64,000 nucleotides of DNA, from assembly GCF_004402015.1 (NCBI RefSeq), contig NZ_SOPW01000002.1, forward strand, positions 1 to 64,000, written 5' to 3'. Under the pieces are notes generated by a model that had not been told where the DNA came from, did no database searches, and saw only the letters and a program-made list of their open reading frames with translations. The position numbers were made by a program, and so were the translations under genes. Positions 47,220 to 56,984 of this stretch are shown here, piece by piece. Within the stretch, counting starts at the first letter, position 1. Every line of letters starts with the position of its first letter. The DNA is from Filobacillus milosensis (GTDB taxonomy: Bacteria; Bacillota; Bacilli; Bacillales; Alkalibacillaceae).

Positions 47220-47576
47220 TTATTTCCAAGTTTGTGCAAAAGTATCTTCTTTAAATCCTACAGTTGCCTTATGACCATCAGTTACTATTGGACGCTTAAT
47301 TAACATCCCATCTGATGCCAACAGCTCAACCATCTCATCATCGGACATATCCTTCAACTTATCTTTAAGACCAAGCTCACGATATTTTTTGCCCGAAGTG
47401 TTAAAAAATTTCTTAACCGGTAAATCACTTTTTTCAATAAATGACTTTAATTCAGTTGTTGACGGAGGGTGTTCAACAATATGTATAGCTTCATATTCTA
47501 CTCCGTTTTCATCTAACCATTTGATCGCTTTCCGACATGTGCCACATTTAGGATATTGATAAACTGTTACACTCAT
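47220..47576 (-). CDS. yusI: ArsC/Spx-family protein YusI
   Basis: 118 residues. YPKCGTCRKAIKWLDENGVEY at the N-terminus gives the CxxC of the family; IKRPIVTDG near 93 is the ArsC motif. It is closer to YusI/YffB-like reductases than to the regulator Spx, which lacks much of this. Redox role inferred. Located ahead of the fad operon, as in B. subtilis. Confidence 0.88.
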   Translation of the reverse strand: MSVTVYQYPKCGTCRKAIKWLDENGVEYEAIHIVEHPPSTTELKSFIEKSDLPVKKFFNTSGKKYRELGLKDKLKDMSDDEMVELLASDGMLIKRPIVTDGHKATVGFKEDTFAQTWK

Positions 47577-47657
47577 TCGAGCACCTCCTTAGCAGTATCA
47601 TAACATAAAACCTTGGTCCAGACCTCTTTGTGAGCTCACTATGAACAAATTTGAAAG

Positions 47658-47761
47658 TTAGTGGCCGATACCGAAAAATTAGTGTCCAATACTAAAAATT
47701 TAGTGTCCGATACTTTCAATTAGTGACCAATATAGATAGATTAGTGTCCAATAATGTTTTC
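47658..47761. repeat. Array C: five repeats with core TTAGTGTCC-ATA, 20-21 bp apart
   Basis: TTAGTG begins at 47658, 47679, 47700, 47720 and 47741, giving steps of 21, 21, 20 and 21 bp. The cores are TTAGTGGCCGATA, TTAGTGTCCAATA, TTAGTGTCCGATA, TTAGTGACCAATA and TTAGTGTCCAATA, while the 8-base remainder varies freely. Confidence 0.93.
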
Positions 47762-47766
47762 ATGAG

Positions 47767-47798
47767 AAAAACCAGCCGATTAAAATCAGCTGGTTTTT
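47767..47798. terminator. Terminator of the fadNAE operon
   Basis: AAAAACCAGC pairs with GCTGGTTTTT around a 12-base loop; lies between fadE and array C. Confidence 0.9.
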
Positions 47799-47805
47799 AC
47801 ATTAA

Positions 47806-49590
47806 TTAAACCACATATTTCTCAGCATCGATGATTTTTGCTGCGATTTCCCGTTTCTTCTCAATCACGTTAATTGGATCGTGACGAGTCAGTTTACGTA
47901 ACGCACCTAACATCATGCGGAGGCTATCACCTGAATCACTTGCGATTAATGTTTCTTTCGCATGTGCTTCAATTCGGTTGAATGCTTCTTGGACATACAC
48001 TTGAGTGTAAAGGAGTTTCTGTTCGCTCTTCTCAACACCAACGCTGTCAAATGACTTTTGTGTACGCAGAATTGCTGATTCAATATTATAAATTTCTGCA
48101 GCAATGTCTGCAATGTTAACAAGTAATTCTTGCTCTTGCTCAAGCTTTTCACCGTACTTCTGAGCTGCAATACCAGCAGATAATAAGCCAATTTTCTTAG
48201 CATTCTTTAGTAGGTAAAATTCTTGTTCTAATGGCTCATCGCCAACAGGTTCTGGCATCATCGTCATTAGCTCTTCTTGTAAACCTTGAGCTTTTTGTAG
48301 TAACGGCAGTTCACCTTTCATTGCTTTCTTCATGAACGTACCTGGAACGATCATACGGTTGATTTCGTTTGTACCTTCAAAGATACGGTTAATACGAGAA
48401 TCACGGTACATACGCTCAACTTCATATTCAGCCATGAAGCCATAACCACCATGAATTTGAACTGCTTCATCCACAGCGAAGTCTAATAGTTCTGTTGCCA
48501 TATATTTGTTCATTGAACACTCAATCGCGTATTCTGCTATACTTTTAGCAACTTCATTACCTTCGTTTAACTGTTCTTTAGTTAATCCGCCTAAACGTTG
48601 TTCGAATAGACCAACAGTACGATATACTGCACTTTCATTTGCATAAGTGTTAGCTGCAACACTTGCAATTTTCTCCTGAATTAAACGGAACTTAGAAATT
48701 GGTGTGTTGAACTGTTTACGCTCATTTGCATATTGAGTAGCAACTTCAATAGCACGCTTAGCACCACCGACACCACCAATAGCTAACTTGTAACGACCAA
48801 CATTTAAAATATTGAATGCGATCACGTGACCACGGCCAATTTCACCAAGTACGTTCTCAACAGGCACTTCAGCATCTTCTAAAATTAATGTACGAGTAGA
48901 AGATGATTTGATACCCATTTTCTTCTCTTCAGCACCAGTTGAAACGCCTGGGAACTCGCTCTCAACGATAAACGCAGTGAACTTATCACCATCGATTTTC
49001 GCATAAACAACAAACACATCAGCGAAAGCCGAGTTTGTAATCCATTGTTTTTCACCGTTTAACACGTAGTGCGTACCAGCTTCGTTTAACTTAGCTGTTG
49101 TTTTTGCACCTAATGCGTCTGAACCAGATCCAGGCTCAGTTAATGCATAGGCTGCAAGTTTTTCACCCGTTGCTAGTGCTGGTAGATATTTTTGTTTTTG
49201 ATCTTCATTACCGAAGAAAACGATTGGTAGTGAACCAATACCCACGTGTGCACCATGAGAGATTGAGAAACCACCAGCTAGTGACATTTTTTCTGTAATT
49301 AAAGATGAACTGATTTTATCAAGCTCTAAACCACCGTATTCTTCAGGCACATCAGCACCTAATAAACCTAGCTCACCTGCAGACTTAAGTAGCTCTACTG
49401 ATTTATCAAATTCATGATTTTCTAGATCTTCTAATACCGGCCATACTTCATTTTTTACGTATTCCTCTGTTGTTTTCGCAATCATCTTATGCTCATCAGA
49501 GAAATCTTCAGGAGTTAAAATATCCTCCGCATTCACATCTTCGACTAAAAAGCCGCCACCTTTAAAAACTTTCTCAGTTGTTTCACCCAT
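47806..49590 (-). CDS. fadE: Acyl-CoA dehydrogenase FadE
   Basis: 594 residues, the long acyl-CoA dehydrogenase form with a C-terminal helical extension (about 400-594). Family motifs include YALTEPGSGSDALGAKTTA near 148, QWITNSAFADVFVVYAK near 184 and EAVQIHGGYGFMAEYEVERMYRD near 370 (catalytic Glu region). It forms the first double bond of fatty acid beta-oxidation. Last gene of fadNAE, with AAAGGGGG start. Confidence 0.96.
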   Translation of the reverse strand: MGETTEKVFKGGGFLVEDVNAEDILTPEDFSDEHKMIAKTTEEYVKNEVWPVLEDLENHEFDKSVELLKSAGELGLLGADVPEEYGGLELDKISSSLITEKMSLAGGFSISHGAHVGIGSLPIVFFGNEDQKQKYLPALATGEKLAAYALTEPGSGSDALGAKTTAKLNEAGTHYVLNGEKQWITNSAFADVFVVYAKIDGDKFTAFIVESEFPGVSTGAEEKKMGIKSSSTRTLILEDAEVPVENVLGEIGRGHVIAFNILNVGRYKLAIGGVGGAKRAIEVATQYANERKQFNTPISKFRLIQEKIASVAANTYANESAVYRTVGLFEQRLGGLTKEQLNEGNEVAKSIAEYAIECSMNKYMATELLDFAVDEAVQIHGGYGFMAEYEVERMYRDSRINRIFEGTNEINRMIVPGTFMKKAMKGELPLLQKAQGLQEELMTMMPEPVGDEPLEQEFYLLKNAKKIGLLSAGIAAQKYGEKLEQEQELLVNIADIAAEIYNIESAILRTQKSFDSVGVEKSEQKLLYTQVYVQEAFNRIEAHAKETLIASDSGDSLRMMLGALRKLTRHDPINVIEKKREIAAKIIDAEKYVV

Positions 49591-49611
49591 CTTAAAATCC
49601 CCCTTTAAGGT

Positions 49612-50787
49612 TTAAAGTAATTCAAATACTCCAGCAGCACCCATACCGCCACCGATACACATTGTTACAACACCGTATTTCACATCACGACGTCTCATTT
49701 CATGCATTAATGTTAATGTCAGCTTGGCACCTGAACATCCTAATGGGTGTCCAAGAGCAATCGCACCACCGTTAACATTCACGATGTCTTCATTAAGTCC
49801 TAACTCACGAATAACTTGTAATGATTGTGAAGCAAATGCTTCATTTAATTCGAATAACCCAATATCATCCATGGTTAATCCAGCTTGCTCCACTGCTTTA
49901 GGAATAGCTTTAACCGGTCCGACACCCATAATTTCTGGTTCTACACCAGCAACTGTAAATGAACGGAACTTAACTAATGGCGTTAAACCTTCTTTTTCAG
50001 CCTTTTCACGATCCATAACTAATACAGATGCAGCTCCATCACTCATTTGTGACGAGTTACCTGCAGTTACACTGCCTTTAACATGGAAAGCTGGTTTTAA
50101 TTTTGCTAAAACTTCTTGCTTAGTCCCTTTACGTACACCTTCATCTTTTGAAAATGTAACTGTTGTTTCTTTGATTTTGTTATCAGGACCTAATTCACGG
50201 TTTGTTACTTCAACAGGTACGATCTCATCATCGAACTTGCCTTCTTCAATGGCTTTAGCGGCACGTTCATGACTTCTTACAGCAAATGCGTCTTGGTCTT
50301 CACGAGAAACACCAAAACGGTTTGCTACTTCTTCAGCTGTGTGCCCCATAGACATGTAATACCCAGGTGCATTTTGCACAAGTTCAAGGTTAGGCTTAAT
50401 CACATGACCACCTACAGGTACTAGGCTCATAGATTCCGCGCCACCAGCGATAATGGCATCACTACCACCAACCATTATACGTTCAGCGGCATACGCAATA
50501 CTTTGTAAACCTGAAGAACAATAGCGGTTGATTGTAATACCTGGAACATCATTTGGAAGTCCAGCTAAACCTGCGATGTTACGTGCCATGTTCATTCCTT
50601 GCTCAGCTTCTGGCATGGCGCACCCCATAATGACGTCATCAATTGGGCCATCGTAGTTATTAGCGCGTTTTAATGTTTCTTTTATTGTTAAAGCCGCGAG
50701 ATCGTCTGGTCTTGTATTTGCAAGTGTTCCTTTTTTCGCTTTTCCTACAGGTGTTCTAGCACCTGCAACTATTACTGCTTCTCTCAC
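49612..50787 (-). CDS. fadA: Acetyl-CoA C-acyltransferase (3-ketoacyl-CoA thiolase) FadA
   Basis: 391 residues. The nucleophilic Cys is in [15 protein letters not shown] near 89; [17 protein letters not shown] near 345 carries the His and [10 protein letters not shown] the second Cys. It cleaves 3-ketoacyl-CoA to acetyl-CoA and a shorter acyl-CoA. A GTG start with AGGGGGATGAGTT upstream. Middle gene of fadNAE. Confidence 0.96.
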   Translation of the reverse strand: MREAVIVAGARTPVGKAKKGTLANTRPDDLAALTIKETLKRANNYDGPIDDVIMGCAMPEAEQGMNMARNIAGLAGLPNDVPGITINRYCSSGLQSIAYAAERIMVGGSDAIIAGGAESMSLVPVGGHVIKPNLELVQNAPGYYMSMGHTAEEVANRFGVSREDQDAFAVRSHERAAKAIEEGKFDDEIVPVEVTNRELGPDNKIKETTVTFSKDEGVRKGTKQEVLAKLKPAFHVKGSVTAGNSSQMSDGAASVLVMDREKAEKEGLTPLVKFRSFTVAGVEPEIMGVGPVKAIPKAVEQAGLTMDDIGLFELNEAFASQSLQVIRELGLNEDIVNVNGGAIALGHPLGCSGAKLTLTLMHEMRRRDVKYGVVTMCIGGGMGAAGVFELL

Positions 50788-50820
50788 AACTCATCCCCCT
50801 ATCCTTATTGGAGTTAATTT

Positions 50821-53223
50821 TTAGTTACGTAATGGTTTGCCTTTCATCAACATATGCTGCATACGCTGTTGAGTCTTAGCTTCACCAATTAAGCTCAAGA
50901 ATGCTTCACGTTCTAAATCTAATAGATATTCTTCATCTACTAATGTGCCATATTTTAGACGGCCACCAGCTAGAACGAATGCTAGTTTTTCAGCAATTTT
51001 GATATCATGTTCAGAAGCATAGCCACTGTTCGCTAAGCCTTTCGCACCAAGTAACATCGTAGCATATCCAGGTTCACCAACTACTGGTACTTTCTGACGT
51101 TTTGGTGGTTGGAAGCCAGCATTGTGAAGACTTAATACTTTCTGTTTCGCATCATGGATTAAGTGATCACCATTTACGCTGATTGCATCCGTTTGGTCAT
51201 CTAAGATACCATTTTCTAATGCTTCAGCCGCTGATGTTGATACTTTGGCCATTGCGATTTTTTCAAATACATCATTTGTTACTTTTTGTAGATCAAAGTC
51301 TACTCCTTCTGGCAGGCCTCTTAACTGTTTTAAGTAAAACTCTTTGTTACCGCCACCACCAGGAATTAGACCAACACCAACTTCAACGAGACCCATGTAA
51401 GATTCTTGTGAAGCTTGGATGCTGTGGGCTGGAAGACAAACTTCCGTACCGCCACCAAGGGTCATACCAAATGGTGCTGCTACAACTGGTTTTTCATTGT
51501 ATTTGATTTTCATCATAGCTTGTTGGAACTGCTTAACGACTAAGTTTAGTTCAGGGAAGTTAAAATCTTGCGCTTCCATTAGCATCATGCCAAGGTTAGC
51601 ACCAACACAGAAATTTTTACCCTGGTTACCAATCACTAGCCCTTTATAGTTTTTATTCACTTCCTCAAGTGCGTAATTGATCATTTGAATGGTGTCTAAA
51701 CCAATCGCATTACTTTGCGAGTGGAATTCTAATAAAGCAACGTCATCACCTAAATCTATTAGACTAGCACCAGCATTTTTCTTAATGACACCTTTAACAT
51801 CTTTAAGTAACTTCAAGTTAATTTCTTTTGGGTTAACTTTTTTCTCAACGTATTCCCCATCTTGGTAGAAATACACTTTACCATTTTCAGTTTTATAGAA
51901 GGACTCAATGCCTTTCTCTAGCATTTCTTCAACCCACGCTGGAACATTGGCACCTTCTTCTTTCATGCGTTCAACCGATGCTTTCACACCTATTGCATCC
52001 CACATTTCGAATGGACCAAGTTCCCAACCGAAGCCCCACTTCATCGCTTCGTCGATTGCATTAATGTCATCTGCAATTTCGCCAAGCAAATCAGCTGAAT
52101 AGATTAAAGTTTGCTTTGTAATATTCCAAACTAAATCTCCAGCACGGTCGCCTTTAGCATTAACAAGAGCACGTAGTTTACGTTTAGGTCCCTTCTCTTG
52201 TTTGGCCATACCAGATGCGTTTGTCTTAAGCTTTTTACGTTCTTCATACTCCATTGTCTCAGGGTTTAATTCAAAGATTACGCTTCCATCTTTGCCTTTC
52301 TTCTTTAAGAAGAACCCTTGACCTGACTTAGCACCTAACCAACCTTTTTCGTTCATTTGTTTCATGAACTCAGGTACTTCAAATGCTTGTTTTTCTTCAC
52401 CTACAACGTTGTCATAAACGTTTTTAGCTACATGAATAAATGTATCTAATCCAACAACGTCTAATGTGCGGAACGTTGCACTCTTCGGACGACCGATCAT
52501 TGGACCTGTTACAGAATCTACTTCACCGATCGTGTAACCGCCTTCAAGCATTTCTTTAACAGTTACTAATAAACCATATGTTCCGATACGGTTCGCTATG
52601 AAGTTTGGTGTATCTTTTGCTTCAACAACACCTTTACCTAAAACATCTTCACCAAAGCGCTTCATGAACGCTAATAATTCTGGATCGGTATCGTTATTAG
52701 GAATAACCTCTAATAATTTCAAGTAACGTGGCGGGTTAAAGAAGTGTGTTCCCATGAAATGTTTCCTGAAGTCATCAGAACGTCCTTCTGCCATATCATT
52801 AATTGAAATACCTGATGTATTAGAAGAAACAATTGTTCCTTCAGTGCGATACTTCTCTACTTGATCGTATACTTTTTTCTTAATATCTAAATTCTCTACA
52901 ACAACTTCAATTACCCAGTCGACTTCAGATAGTTGTTCCATATGGTCATCAAAGTTACCGACCTGGATTAAGTCTAAGCTCTTCTTACTCGTAATTGGAG
53001 AAGGCTTCTGTATTTTTAATTTTTCTTTGTTAGAAGCTGCAATTCGATTACGTACAGCTGCATCTTCTAATGATAGTCCTTTTTTCTCCTCAGCTTCTGT
53101 TAGTTCACGAGGTACAATGTCTAACATCAATGTAGGGATTCCTACATTGGCCAAGTGTGCAGCAATACCTGAACCCATGACACCTGAGCCCAATACTGCG
53201 GCGCGCTTGATTTTACGGTTCAT
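50821..53223 (-). CDS. fadN: 3-hydroxyacyl-CoA dehydrogenase/enoyl-CoA hydratase FadN
   Basis: 800 residues, two fused functions. The N-terminal NAD fold AAVLGSGVMGSGIAAHLANVG leads a 3-hydroxyacyl-CoA dehydrogenase (about 1-310) with the catalytic His-Glu region MGTHFFNPPRYLKLLEVI. The C-terminal part (about 480-800) is a crotonase with VGANLGMMLMEAQ and GGGTEVCLPAH. It carries out two steps of beta-oxidation. First gene of fadNAE, downstream of a FadR box. Confidence 0.96.
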   Translation of the reverse strand: MNRKIKRAAVLGSGVMGSGIAAHLANVGIPTLMLDIVPRELTEAEEKKGLSLEDAAVRNRIAASNKEKLKIQKPSPITSKKSLDLIQVGNFDDHMEQLSEVDWVIEVVVENLDIKKKVYDQVEKYRTEGTIVSSNTSGISINDMAEGRSDDFRKHFMGTHFFNPPRYLKLLEVIPNNDTDPELLAFMKRFGEDVLGKGVVEAKDTPNFIANRIGTYGLLVTVKEMLEGGYTIGEVDSVTGPMIGRPKSATFRTLDVVGLDTFIHVAKNVYDNVVGEEKQAFEVPEFMKQMNEKGWLGAKSGQGFFLKKKGKDGSVIFELNPETMEYEERKKLKTNASGMAKQEKGPKRKLRALVNAKGDRAGDLVWNITKQTLIYSADLLGEIADDINAIDEAMKWGFGWELGPFEMWDAIGVKASVERMKEEGANVPAWVEEMLEKGIESFYKTENGKVYFYQDGEYVEKKVNPKEINLKLLKDVKGVIKKNAGASLIDLGDDVALLEFHSQSNAIGLDTIQMINYALEEVNKNYKGLVIGNQGKNFCVGANLGMMLMEAQDFNFPELNLVVKQFQQAMMKIKYNEKPVVAAPFGMTLGGGTEVCLPAHSIQASQESYMGLVEVGVGLIPGGGGNKEFYLKQLRGLPEGVDFDLQKVTNDVFEKIAMAKVSTSAAEALENGILDDQTDAISVNGDHLIHDAKQKVLSLHNAGFQPPKRQKVPVVGEPGYATMLLGAKGLANSGYASEHDIKIAEKLAFVLAGGRLKYGTLVDEEYLLDLEREAFLSLIGEAKTQQRMQHMLMKGKPLRN

Positions 53224-53242
53224 TTTTGTTCCCCCTGTTCTT

Positions 53243-53260
53243 TGAATGAATACTCATTCA
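53243..53260. promoter_or_regulatory. FadR operator ahead of fadNAE
   Basis: TGAATGAATACTCATTCA matches the B. subtilis FadR consensus TGAATGANTANTCATTCA at all specified positions. FadR is released by long-chain acyl-CoA. Confidence 0.9.
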
Positions 53261-53417
53261 TTTTGTCCCAAAAAATATTGGATAGGTTATTCTATCCAAT
53301 AATGTTATCTAATATTAACTATAAAATATTTTCTGACATTTCGCAATCCATTTACAAATGTTTTTTTGAAATAGTCATTTAAGTTAGTAATGGTCGGCCA
53401 AAAGCATATAACTGAAT

Positions 53418-53589
53418 GAGCGAAAGGCGGTGAGTTCTATGGGAAAAGCACGAGTCTCGAGACCCCACAGGCAGTGACTTTCTCTCGAGGGATGCGCCTG
53501 TGATTACTCAGCGCAAGGGACATAAAAGATTATTCAATGTAGTTCCCTGGCTCGAGCCGTGCCCGCGGAAAGCCTCCGCCTGTAGCTCG
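53418..53589 (+). repeat. GC-rich intergenic repeat, copy 3 (with insertion)
   Basis: GCGAAAGGCGGTGA...GCACGAGTCTCGAGACC and, further on, GCTCGAGCCGTGCCCGCGG-AAAGCCTCCGCCTGTAGC. About 55 bp (ending GATTATTCAATGTAGTTCC) are inserted compared with copies 1 and 2; the same module occurs in copy 4. The 386 bases 53224-53609 hold only this and the FadR box. Confidence 0.85.
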
Positions 53590-53609
53590 AAAACCTTAAA
53601 TTTATTAAA

Positions 53610-54527
53610 TTACTTCTTCAAAATCCCTTTCAACACAAACGCTACGTTTGCTGGGCGTTCTGCTAAGCGTCTCATGAAATAACCATACCAGTCGTTTCCG
53701 TAAGGTACATACACGCGTACTGTGTACCCTTCTTTCACTAACTGATCTTGAAGTTCATTACGAATCCCATATAGCATTTGGAATTCAAATTGATCTTTAG
53801 AGTAACCTTTTTCTTTAACTAATTCTTTCGTGTATTCAATCATCGCATCGTCATGCGTTGCGACTGCTGTGTAGTTACCATTTTCTAAATGCATTTTGAT
53901 AATCTTTTTGAAGTTTTCATCCACATCTTTTTTATTCGGGTATGCTACTTCAGGTGATTCTTTATAAGCACCTTTTACTAAGCGCAGATTAGGATTATAT
54001 TGATTTAAATGTTGAAGATCATCAACCGTACGATATAGGTAGGCTTGTAAAACTGTACCTAGTCCATCATAATCTTTCTTTAACTCTTCAAAAATATCAA
54101 TAGTCGCCTGACAACGCTCATAATCTTCCATATCTATAGTTACAAATACGTTATGCTTTTTACCCGCTTCAAGTATTTTTCGCATATTTTCCATAACAAG
54201 CTCGCGTGATATATCTAATCCCATTGAAGTCATTTTTAAAGATAATTGAGAATCTAGATTTTCTTCTGCAATAGCTTCAATCGCCTTAACACATTGTTCT
54301 GTACGTTCTCTCGCCTCTTTTTCATCACTTACGAACTCTCCAAGATGATCCAATGTAACAACTAAATCATGTTTATTCAATCTACGAATCGTATCAGTTG
54401 CTTGAGCAATCTGTTCGCCAGCAACAAAACGAGCGGCACCAAAACGTAAACCATATTTTTTTGCTAGTTTAGTAAAAAATTTATTATTAGATAAAAACAA
54501 GAAAAACTTACGCATTAATTTCTCCAT
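53610..54527 (-). CDS. fadM: Proline dehydrogenase FadM
   Basis: 305 residues of the PutA-type TIM barrel, the short monofunctional form. LRLVKGAYKE near 180 and YVPYGNDWYGYFMRRLAERP near 275 are family motifs with FAD and proline contacts. It converts proline to pyrroline-5-carboxylate. In B. subtilis the equivalent gene (yusM, fadM) lies next to fadNAE. A cre-like site lies ahead of the start. Named fadM here only by synteny; chemically it is a proline oxidase. Confidence 0.93.
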   Translation of the reverse strand: MEKLMRKFFLFLSNNKFFTKLAKKYGLRFGAARFVAGEQIAQATDTIRRLNKHDLVVTLDHLGEFVSDEKEARERTEQCVKAIEAIAEENLDSQLSLKMTSMGLDISRELVMENMRKILEAGKKHNVFVTIDMEDYERCQATIDIFEELKKDYDGLGTVLQAYLYRTVDDLQHLNQYNPNLRLVKGAYKESPEVAYPNKKDVDENFKKIIKMHLENGNYTAVATHDDAMIEYTKELVKEKGYSKDQFEFQMLYGIRNELQDQLVKEGYTVRVYVPYGNDWYGYFMRRLAERPANVAFVLKGILKK

Positions 54528-54567
54528 GATGAGCCCCCCAATTTTGTATATATCTATGTTTTTTATC

Positions 54568-54581
54568 TGAAACCGGTTTCT
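54568..54581. promoter_or_regulatory. cre-like site ahead of the proline dehydrogenase gene
   Basis: TGAAACCGGTTTCT agrees with the CcpA consensus TGNAANCGNWWNCA at all but its last base. Confidence 0.55.
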
Positions 54582-54621
54582 ATTTTACCACTTTTTCGAC
54601 AAAAAAGATAATTAATATATG

Positions 54622-54657
54622 AAAAAAGTAACTCCCAAGTTTTACTACTTGGGAGTT
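54622..54657 (-). terminator. Terminator of the DUF302 gene
   Basis: On the minus strand ACTCCCAAGT pairs with ACTTGGGAGT, followed by TTTTTT. Confidence 0.92.
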
Positions 54658-54671
54658 GGTCATTACACTTA

Positions 54672-55064
54672 TTATTTTGCTGCTTGATCAATGGCGCTAA
54701 CCATTGTATTTTCAATGTCTTCAGCAAAAGCTTTTACATCTTTGTTATCAATATTTTCCATTAAAGCAGTTGGTTTCGGCATTCCTATTTTAGTCGACCC
54801 ATCTTTACTATTATAAACTACAATTTTACATGGTAAGAAATAAGCTACTTTATCTTCCATTGCTAATACGTCTTTGGCCGCTCGTGGATTACACACCTCT
54901 AAAATACGAAATGTCTGGTCAAAATCTTCAAACCCTTTTTTGTGTAAGGTTTCCTTCACATCAAAATCCCACAGCACACCAAACTTCGCTTCTTTCAAAC
55001 TTTCCTCTAATGAGGTTACCGCATCATCTACTGGTTTATTAGTTTCTACAGTATAATCAAACAT
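54672..55064 (-). CDS. DUF302 family protein
   Basis: 130 residues. The DUF302 alpha-beta fold is seen in DAVTSLEESLKEAKFGVLWDFDVKETL near 14 and FRILEVCNPRAAKDVLAMEDKVAYFLPCKIVVY near 72; its two cysteines sit in these segments. Family members bind metal or haem in some bacteria; no role is known here. Start with GGAGGG. Divergent from the zinc transporter operon. Confidence 0.88.
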   Translation of the reverse strand: MFDYTVETNKPVDDAVTSLEESLKEAKFGVLWDFDVKETLHKKGFEDFDQTFRILEVCNPRAAKDVLAMEDKVAYFLPCKIVVYNSKDGSTKIGMPKPTALMENIDNKDVKAFAEDIENTMVSAIDQAAK

Positions 55065-55144
55065 TATATCCCTCCTACCTATTCACTTAAAGTATACCCA
55101 AAATAGCTGCCCTAAAATCATTCCGTAAATCGTAAACATTCCTA

Positions 55145-55173
55145 TTTACAAATCGTAATGATTACGATATGAT
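55145..55173 (+). promoter_or_regulatory. znu promoter with Zur box in its spacer
   Basis: TTTACA (55145-55150), 17 bp and TATGAT (55168-55173) form a promoter. TCGTAATGATTACGA (55153-55167), a perfect Zur box for Bacillus, fills the spacer, so bound Zur would block polymerase. Confidence 0.88.
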
Positions 55174-55215
55174 GATGTAAGTTATAAATTTGATTTGCTT
55201 GAGAGGGGAACAAAC

Positions 55216-56214
55216 ATGAAAGGTCTTAAAATTACTTTATTATCGCTTTTATTAATACTATTATTCGCATGTAATTCATCTAATAACGAATCACAAAATA
55301 CTTCTGAAACTGAAAAAGGCAAAATCATTACCTCTATTTATCCGATTGAATATATTATTTCTGAAATTGCTAAAGAGGATGCAGAAGTTGAAACGGTCTT
55401 GCCTTCTGGAGCAGACCCACATTCTTATGAACCATCAACAAAGGAAATGATAGAGTTAGCAGATAGTGATGGCTTCTTCTATATTGGTGAAGGTTTTGAA
55501 TCATTTTCTGCTACATTAGCTGAAACGGTAAAAACAGAAGGTGTTCATTTATTAAGTTTAGGAAAACACACAGAGTTATTCTCTGATTTTACTAATCAAC
55601 ACAAGGAAAGAGACCACAGCGATGATCACGTTGAAGATGAAAACCATGATCATGAATCACATGATGAGCAGGAGCATGAAGATGAACATGCCCATAGAGA
55701 TTTCGATCCACACTTCTGGTTAGATCCTAATCGCATGGTTAGTGCCGGTGAACTCATTTTAGAAGATTTAATTGCACTTTACCCTGAACATGAAGAAGAG
55801 TTCAGAAAGAATTTTGATAAATTCAAAGAGAACATGCATGACTTAGATGAACAGTATAGTAATACTCTTTCAGATGAAGTCAATGTCTTAATTACACACA
55901 AATCTTTTTCATATTTAGAACAAAAATATCCAATTAAACAACATTCAATACGAGGATTAACTTCTGCACAAGAACCATCGCAGAAAGAGCTGCAAGCTTT
56001 ATTTAAAGAAATTGAAGAATTAGGCATCAATCATATTGTGTTAGAAACTAATTCAGAAGATCGATTAGCTGCAAACATCGCAGACGAATTAAACCTCAAA
56101 AAATATTATTTAAGTAACCTATCAACACGGACAGAAGAAGAAATCGAGCAAGGCAAAGATTACTATGATATTATGCTCGATAATTTAGAGGTCTTAAAAC
56201 AAATTAGTCAGTAA
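55216..56214 (+). CDS. znuA: Zinc-binding lipoprotein of the ABC transporter ZnuA
   Basis: 332 residues from the ATG at 55216, following GAGAGGGG. A lipobox LFAC at about 16-19 marks a membrane-anchored lipoprotein. The His/Asp-rich loop (about 138-165, HSDDHVEDENHDHESHDEQ) is typical of zinc-type clusters. Metal ligands appear in DPHSYEPSTKE and HFWLDPNRM. First gene of znuACB-zur, under Zur. Confidence 0.96.
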   Translation: MKGLKITLLSLLLILLFACNSSNNESQNTSETEKGKIITSIYPIEYIISEIAKEDAEVETVLPSGADPHSYEPSTKEMIELADSDGFFYIGEGFESFSATLAETVKTEGVHLLSLGKHTELFSDFTNQHKERDHSDDHVEDENHDHESHDEQEHEDEHAHRDFDPHFWLDPNRMVSAGELILEDLIALYPEHEEEFRKNFDKFKENMHDLDEQYSNTLSDEVNVLITHKSFSYLEQKYPIKQHSIRGLTSAQEPSQKELQALFKEIEELGINHIVLETNSEDRLAANIADELNLKKYYLSNLSTRTEEEIEQGKDYYDIMLDNLEVLKQISQ

Positions 56215-56225
56215 GGGGTGATAAG

Positions 56226-56969
56226 ATGTCAAAACCCATCATTTCGGTAAAAAATGTATTACACCGCTACGACCAGCAAAACGTTTTAGAACACATTAAT
56301 TTTGATATCTTAAAAGGTTCATTTGTTGGGCTAGTCGGTCCTAACGGTTCAGGTAAAACCACATTAATTAAACTTATATTAGGGATAGAAAAATTACAAA
56401 AAGGTCAAATCTTTGCTTTTGATCATCCAATCCAAAAGTTTAAAAATAAAGGTCGAATTAGTTATGTTTCCCAAAAATCCAATTCATTTAACAGGGGTTT
56501 CCCTGCTACGGTTAAAGAAGTTGTTTCAATGGGGATTATCTCTAATCAATTATCCAAAAAGAAAAAGTATGAACAAATTATTCACGCTTTAACGCAAGTA
56601 AATATGGAACATTATTTAAATCGAAATATTGGAGACTTATCCGGTGGTCAACAACAGCGTATATTTATAGCTCGTGCAATTGTTAGTCAACCAGAACTCC
56701 TCATCCTTGATGAACCAACTGTTGGAGTAGATTCAGAAAATGTTCAACATTTCTATCAACTACTATCCAAGTTAAATAAAAAACTAGGGATTACTTTAGT
56801 ATTGGTCTCGCACGATATAGGTGCTATCACCACTTATGTGACTGACCTGCTATGCCTAAACAAATCAATTCATTATCATGGTAATCCTGGAGACTTTGAA
56901 AATATGCCAGATGAACAACGCTCAACACTTTACGGCCATCAAATTCATACCATTACACACGATCATTAG
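56226..56969 (+). CDS. znuC: Zinc ABC transporter ATP-binding protein ZnuC
   Basis: 247 residues. Walker A GPNGSGKTTLI near 39, signature LSGGQQQRIFIARAI near 138 and Walker B LLILDEPTVGVDSE near 159. It powers the ZnuB permease for Zn2+ uptake. Start after AAGGGGTG; 11 bp after znuA and 15 bp before znuB. Confidence 0.96.
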   Translation: MSKPIISVKNVLHRYDQQNVLEHINFDILKGSFVGLVGPNGSGKTTLIKLILGIEKLQKGQIFAFDHPIQKFKNKGRISYVSQKSNSFNRGFPATVKEVVSMGIISNQLSKKKKYEQIIHALTQVNMEHYLNRNIGDLSGGQQQRIFIARAIVSQPELLILDEPTVGVDSENVQHFYQLLSKLNKKLGITLVLVSHDIGAITTYVTDLLCLNKSIHYHGNPGDFENMPDEQRSTLYGHQIHTITHDH

Positions 56970-56984
56970 AAAGGGGCGATTACA

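Noticed and set aside
49724-50272. 182-residue frame antisense to fadA
   Set aside because: Overlaps the whole coding region of a clear thiolase; no ribosome site and no family.
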